DNA of 5,668 bases from Dehalococcoidia bacterium (GTDB lineage: Bacteria; Chloroflexota; Dehalococcoidia; Dehalococcoidales; BS750m-G39), in the NCBI GenBank assembly GCA_030616265.1, contig JAUWXS010000051.1, positions 1 to 5,668 of the forward strand, in the 5' to 3' direction. This document shows positions 5,289-5,668 of this stretch, piece after piece. The translations under genes were made by a program, and so were the position numbers. A model generated the notes under the pieces. That model ran no database searches. It worked only from the letters and a program-made list of their open reading frames with translations, and was not told where the DNA came from. Positions within the stretch are counted from its first letter, which is position 1. Each line of letters starts with the position of its first letter.

Positions 5289-5668
5289 GTGCACATTGAT
5301 ATTTTGACCCTGTTTCCCGAGATGTTCCAAGGCATTTTTGACCTTGGCATCATGAAAAGGGCTATAGACCAGAAGCTGGTCAGCCTCGGTATGCACAATA
5401 TCCGGGACCATACCCGCGATAAGCACCACACCGTTGACGACTACCCTTATGGCGGCGGCGCCGGCATGGTGCTTAAGCCCGAACCTATTTTCGAGGCGGT
5501 GGAGTCAATAGAAAAGGATGATAAGACACCGATTATCCTGCTCTCCCCGCAGGGCCGGCTCTTCTCACAGCAGGTCGCCCAGGAGCTATCCCAGCACAGC
5601 CACCTGATTCTTATCTGCGGCCACTATGAGGGGGTTGACGAACGGGTAAGTGAGCACCTGGCTACCGA
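5289..5668 (+). CDS. trmD: tRNA (guanine(37)-N(1))-methyltransferase TrmD, 3' end outside window (partial)
   Basis: TrmD uses S-adenosylmethionine to make m1G at position 37 of tRNAs and so prevents +1 frameshifting. From a GTG at 5289 I read 126 uninterrupted codons to the window edge, beginning HIDILTLFPEMFQGIFDLGI after the initiator. Family motifs are DDYPYGGGAGMVLKPEPIFE (50-69), LLSPQGR (84-90) and CGHYEGVDERV (110-120), parts of the SPOUT trefoil-knot SAM site. The family is usually about 240-250 residues, so about half the protein, including the C-terminal tRNA-binding domain, lies beyond the window. GTG is preferred because the canonical N-terminus (xxIDILTLFPEMF) starts there and AAGGA lies about 9 bases upstream, overlapping the end of mogA. 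The usual neighbours rpsP and rimM are not immediately upstream. Confidence 0.97.
   Translation, partial: MHIDILTLFPEMFQGIFDLGIMKRAIDQKLVSLGMHNIRDHTRDKHHTVDDYPYGGGAGMVLKPEPIFEAVESIEKDDKTPIILLSPQGRLFSQQVAQELSQHSHLILICGHYEGVDERVSEHLAT

Noticed and set aside
1..5668. Mobile elements, CRISPR array, tRNA/rRNA genes, phage or defence genes
   Set aside because: I found no long repeats, spacer arrays, tRNA-like folds, transposase motifs or unusual composition; the window is filled by core housekeeping genes.

Overview
The window is 5668 bases of gene-dense bacterial chromosome. It looks like a Chloroflexota genome, most probably class Dehalococcoidia. The reasons are the gene order nrdR–ftsZ–ftsA–(small ORF)–rsmH–mraZ, a division cluster with no peptidoglycan genes between rsmH and ftsA, and NrdR and FtsZ sequences that resemble, from memory, Dehalococcoides-like proteins. 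The lineage is inferred; no database search was possible. I see no mobile element, CRISPR array, tRNA or rRNA.

Layout. Positions 1-333 (minus) hold the N-terminal 111 codons of nrdR, cut by the window edge. Positions 334-513 are an intergenic control region. They hold the nrdR promoter with two NrdR-box-like palindromes spaced 31 bp apart, and the intrinsic terminator that ends the division operon. Positions 514-4616 (minus, transcribed right to left) are one compact division operon: mraZ, rsmH, an unrecognised 76-residue ORF, ftsA, ftsZ. mraZ/rsmH and rsmH/ORF overlap by 4 and 8 bases. Only the ORF–ftsA gap (128 bp) and the ftsA–ftsZ gap (42 bp) leave room for control elements, and each contains a short perfect inverted repeat. 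Positions 4617-4777 are a divergent promoter region. Leftward is a strong mraZ promoter followed by an array of TGGK repeats at 10-bp period, which should be the MraZ operator. Rightward is a weaker promoter for a molybdopterin gene (mogA/moaB type, 4778-5284), followed 4 bp later by trmD (from 5289, cut by the right edge).

How the genes work together. MraZ probably represses its own operon. RsmH methylates 16S rRNA. FtsZ forms the cytokinetic ring and FtsA anchors it to the membrane. In a typical dcw cluster, ftsL, ftsI, mur genes, mraY, ftsW and ftsQ lie between rsmH and ftsA; here one small soluble-looking ORF takes their place. That fits a lineage that divides with FtsZ/FtsA but lacks a murein wall. 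The adjacent nrdR encodes the repressor of ribonucleotide reductase genes and appears to be autoregulated. The mogA–trmD pair to the right belongs to separate pathways (molybdenum cofactor and tRNA m1G37 methylation).

Nothing here is a clearly new system. The most informative points are the two self-regulatory operators (NrdR and MraZ), the unknown ORF in the position of the missing wall genes, and an FtsZ whose conserved C-terminal peptide is followed by a basic tail.
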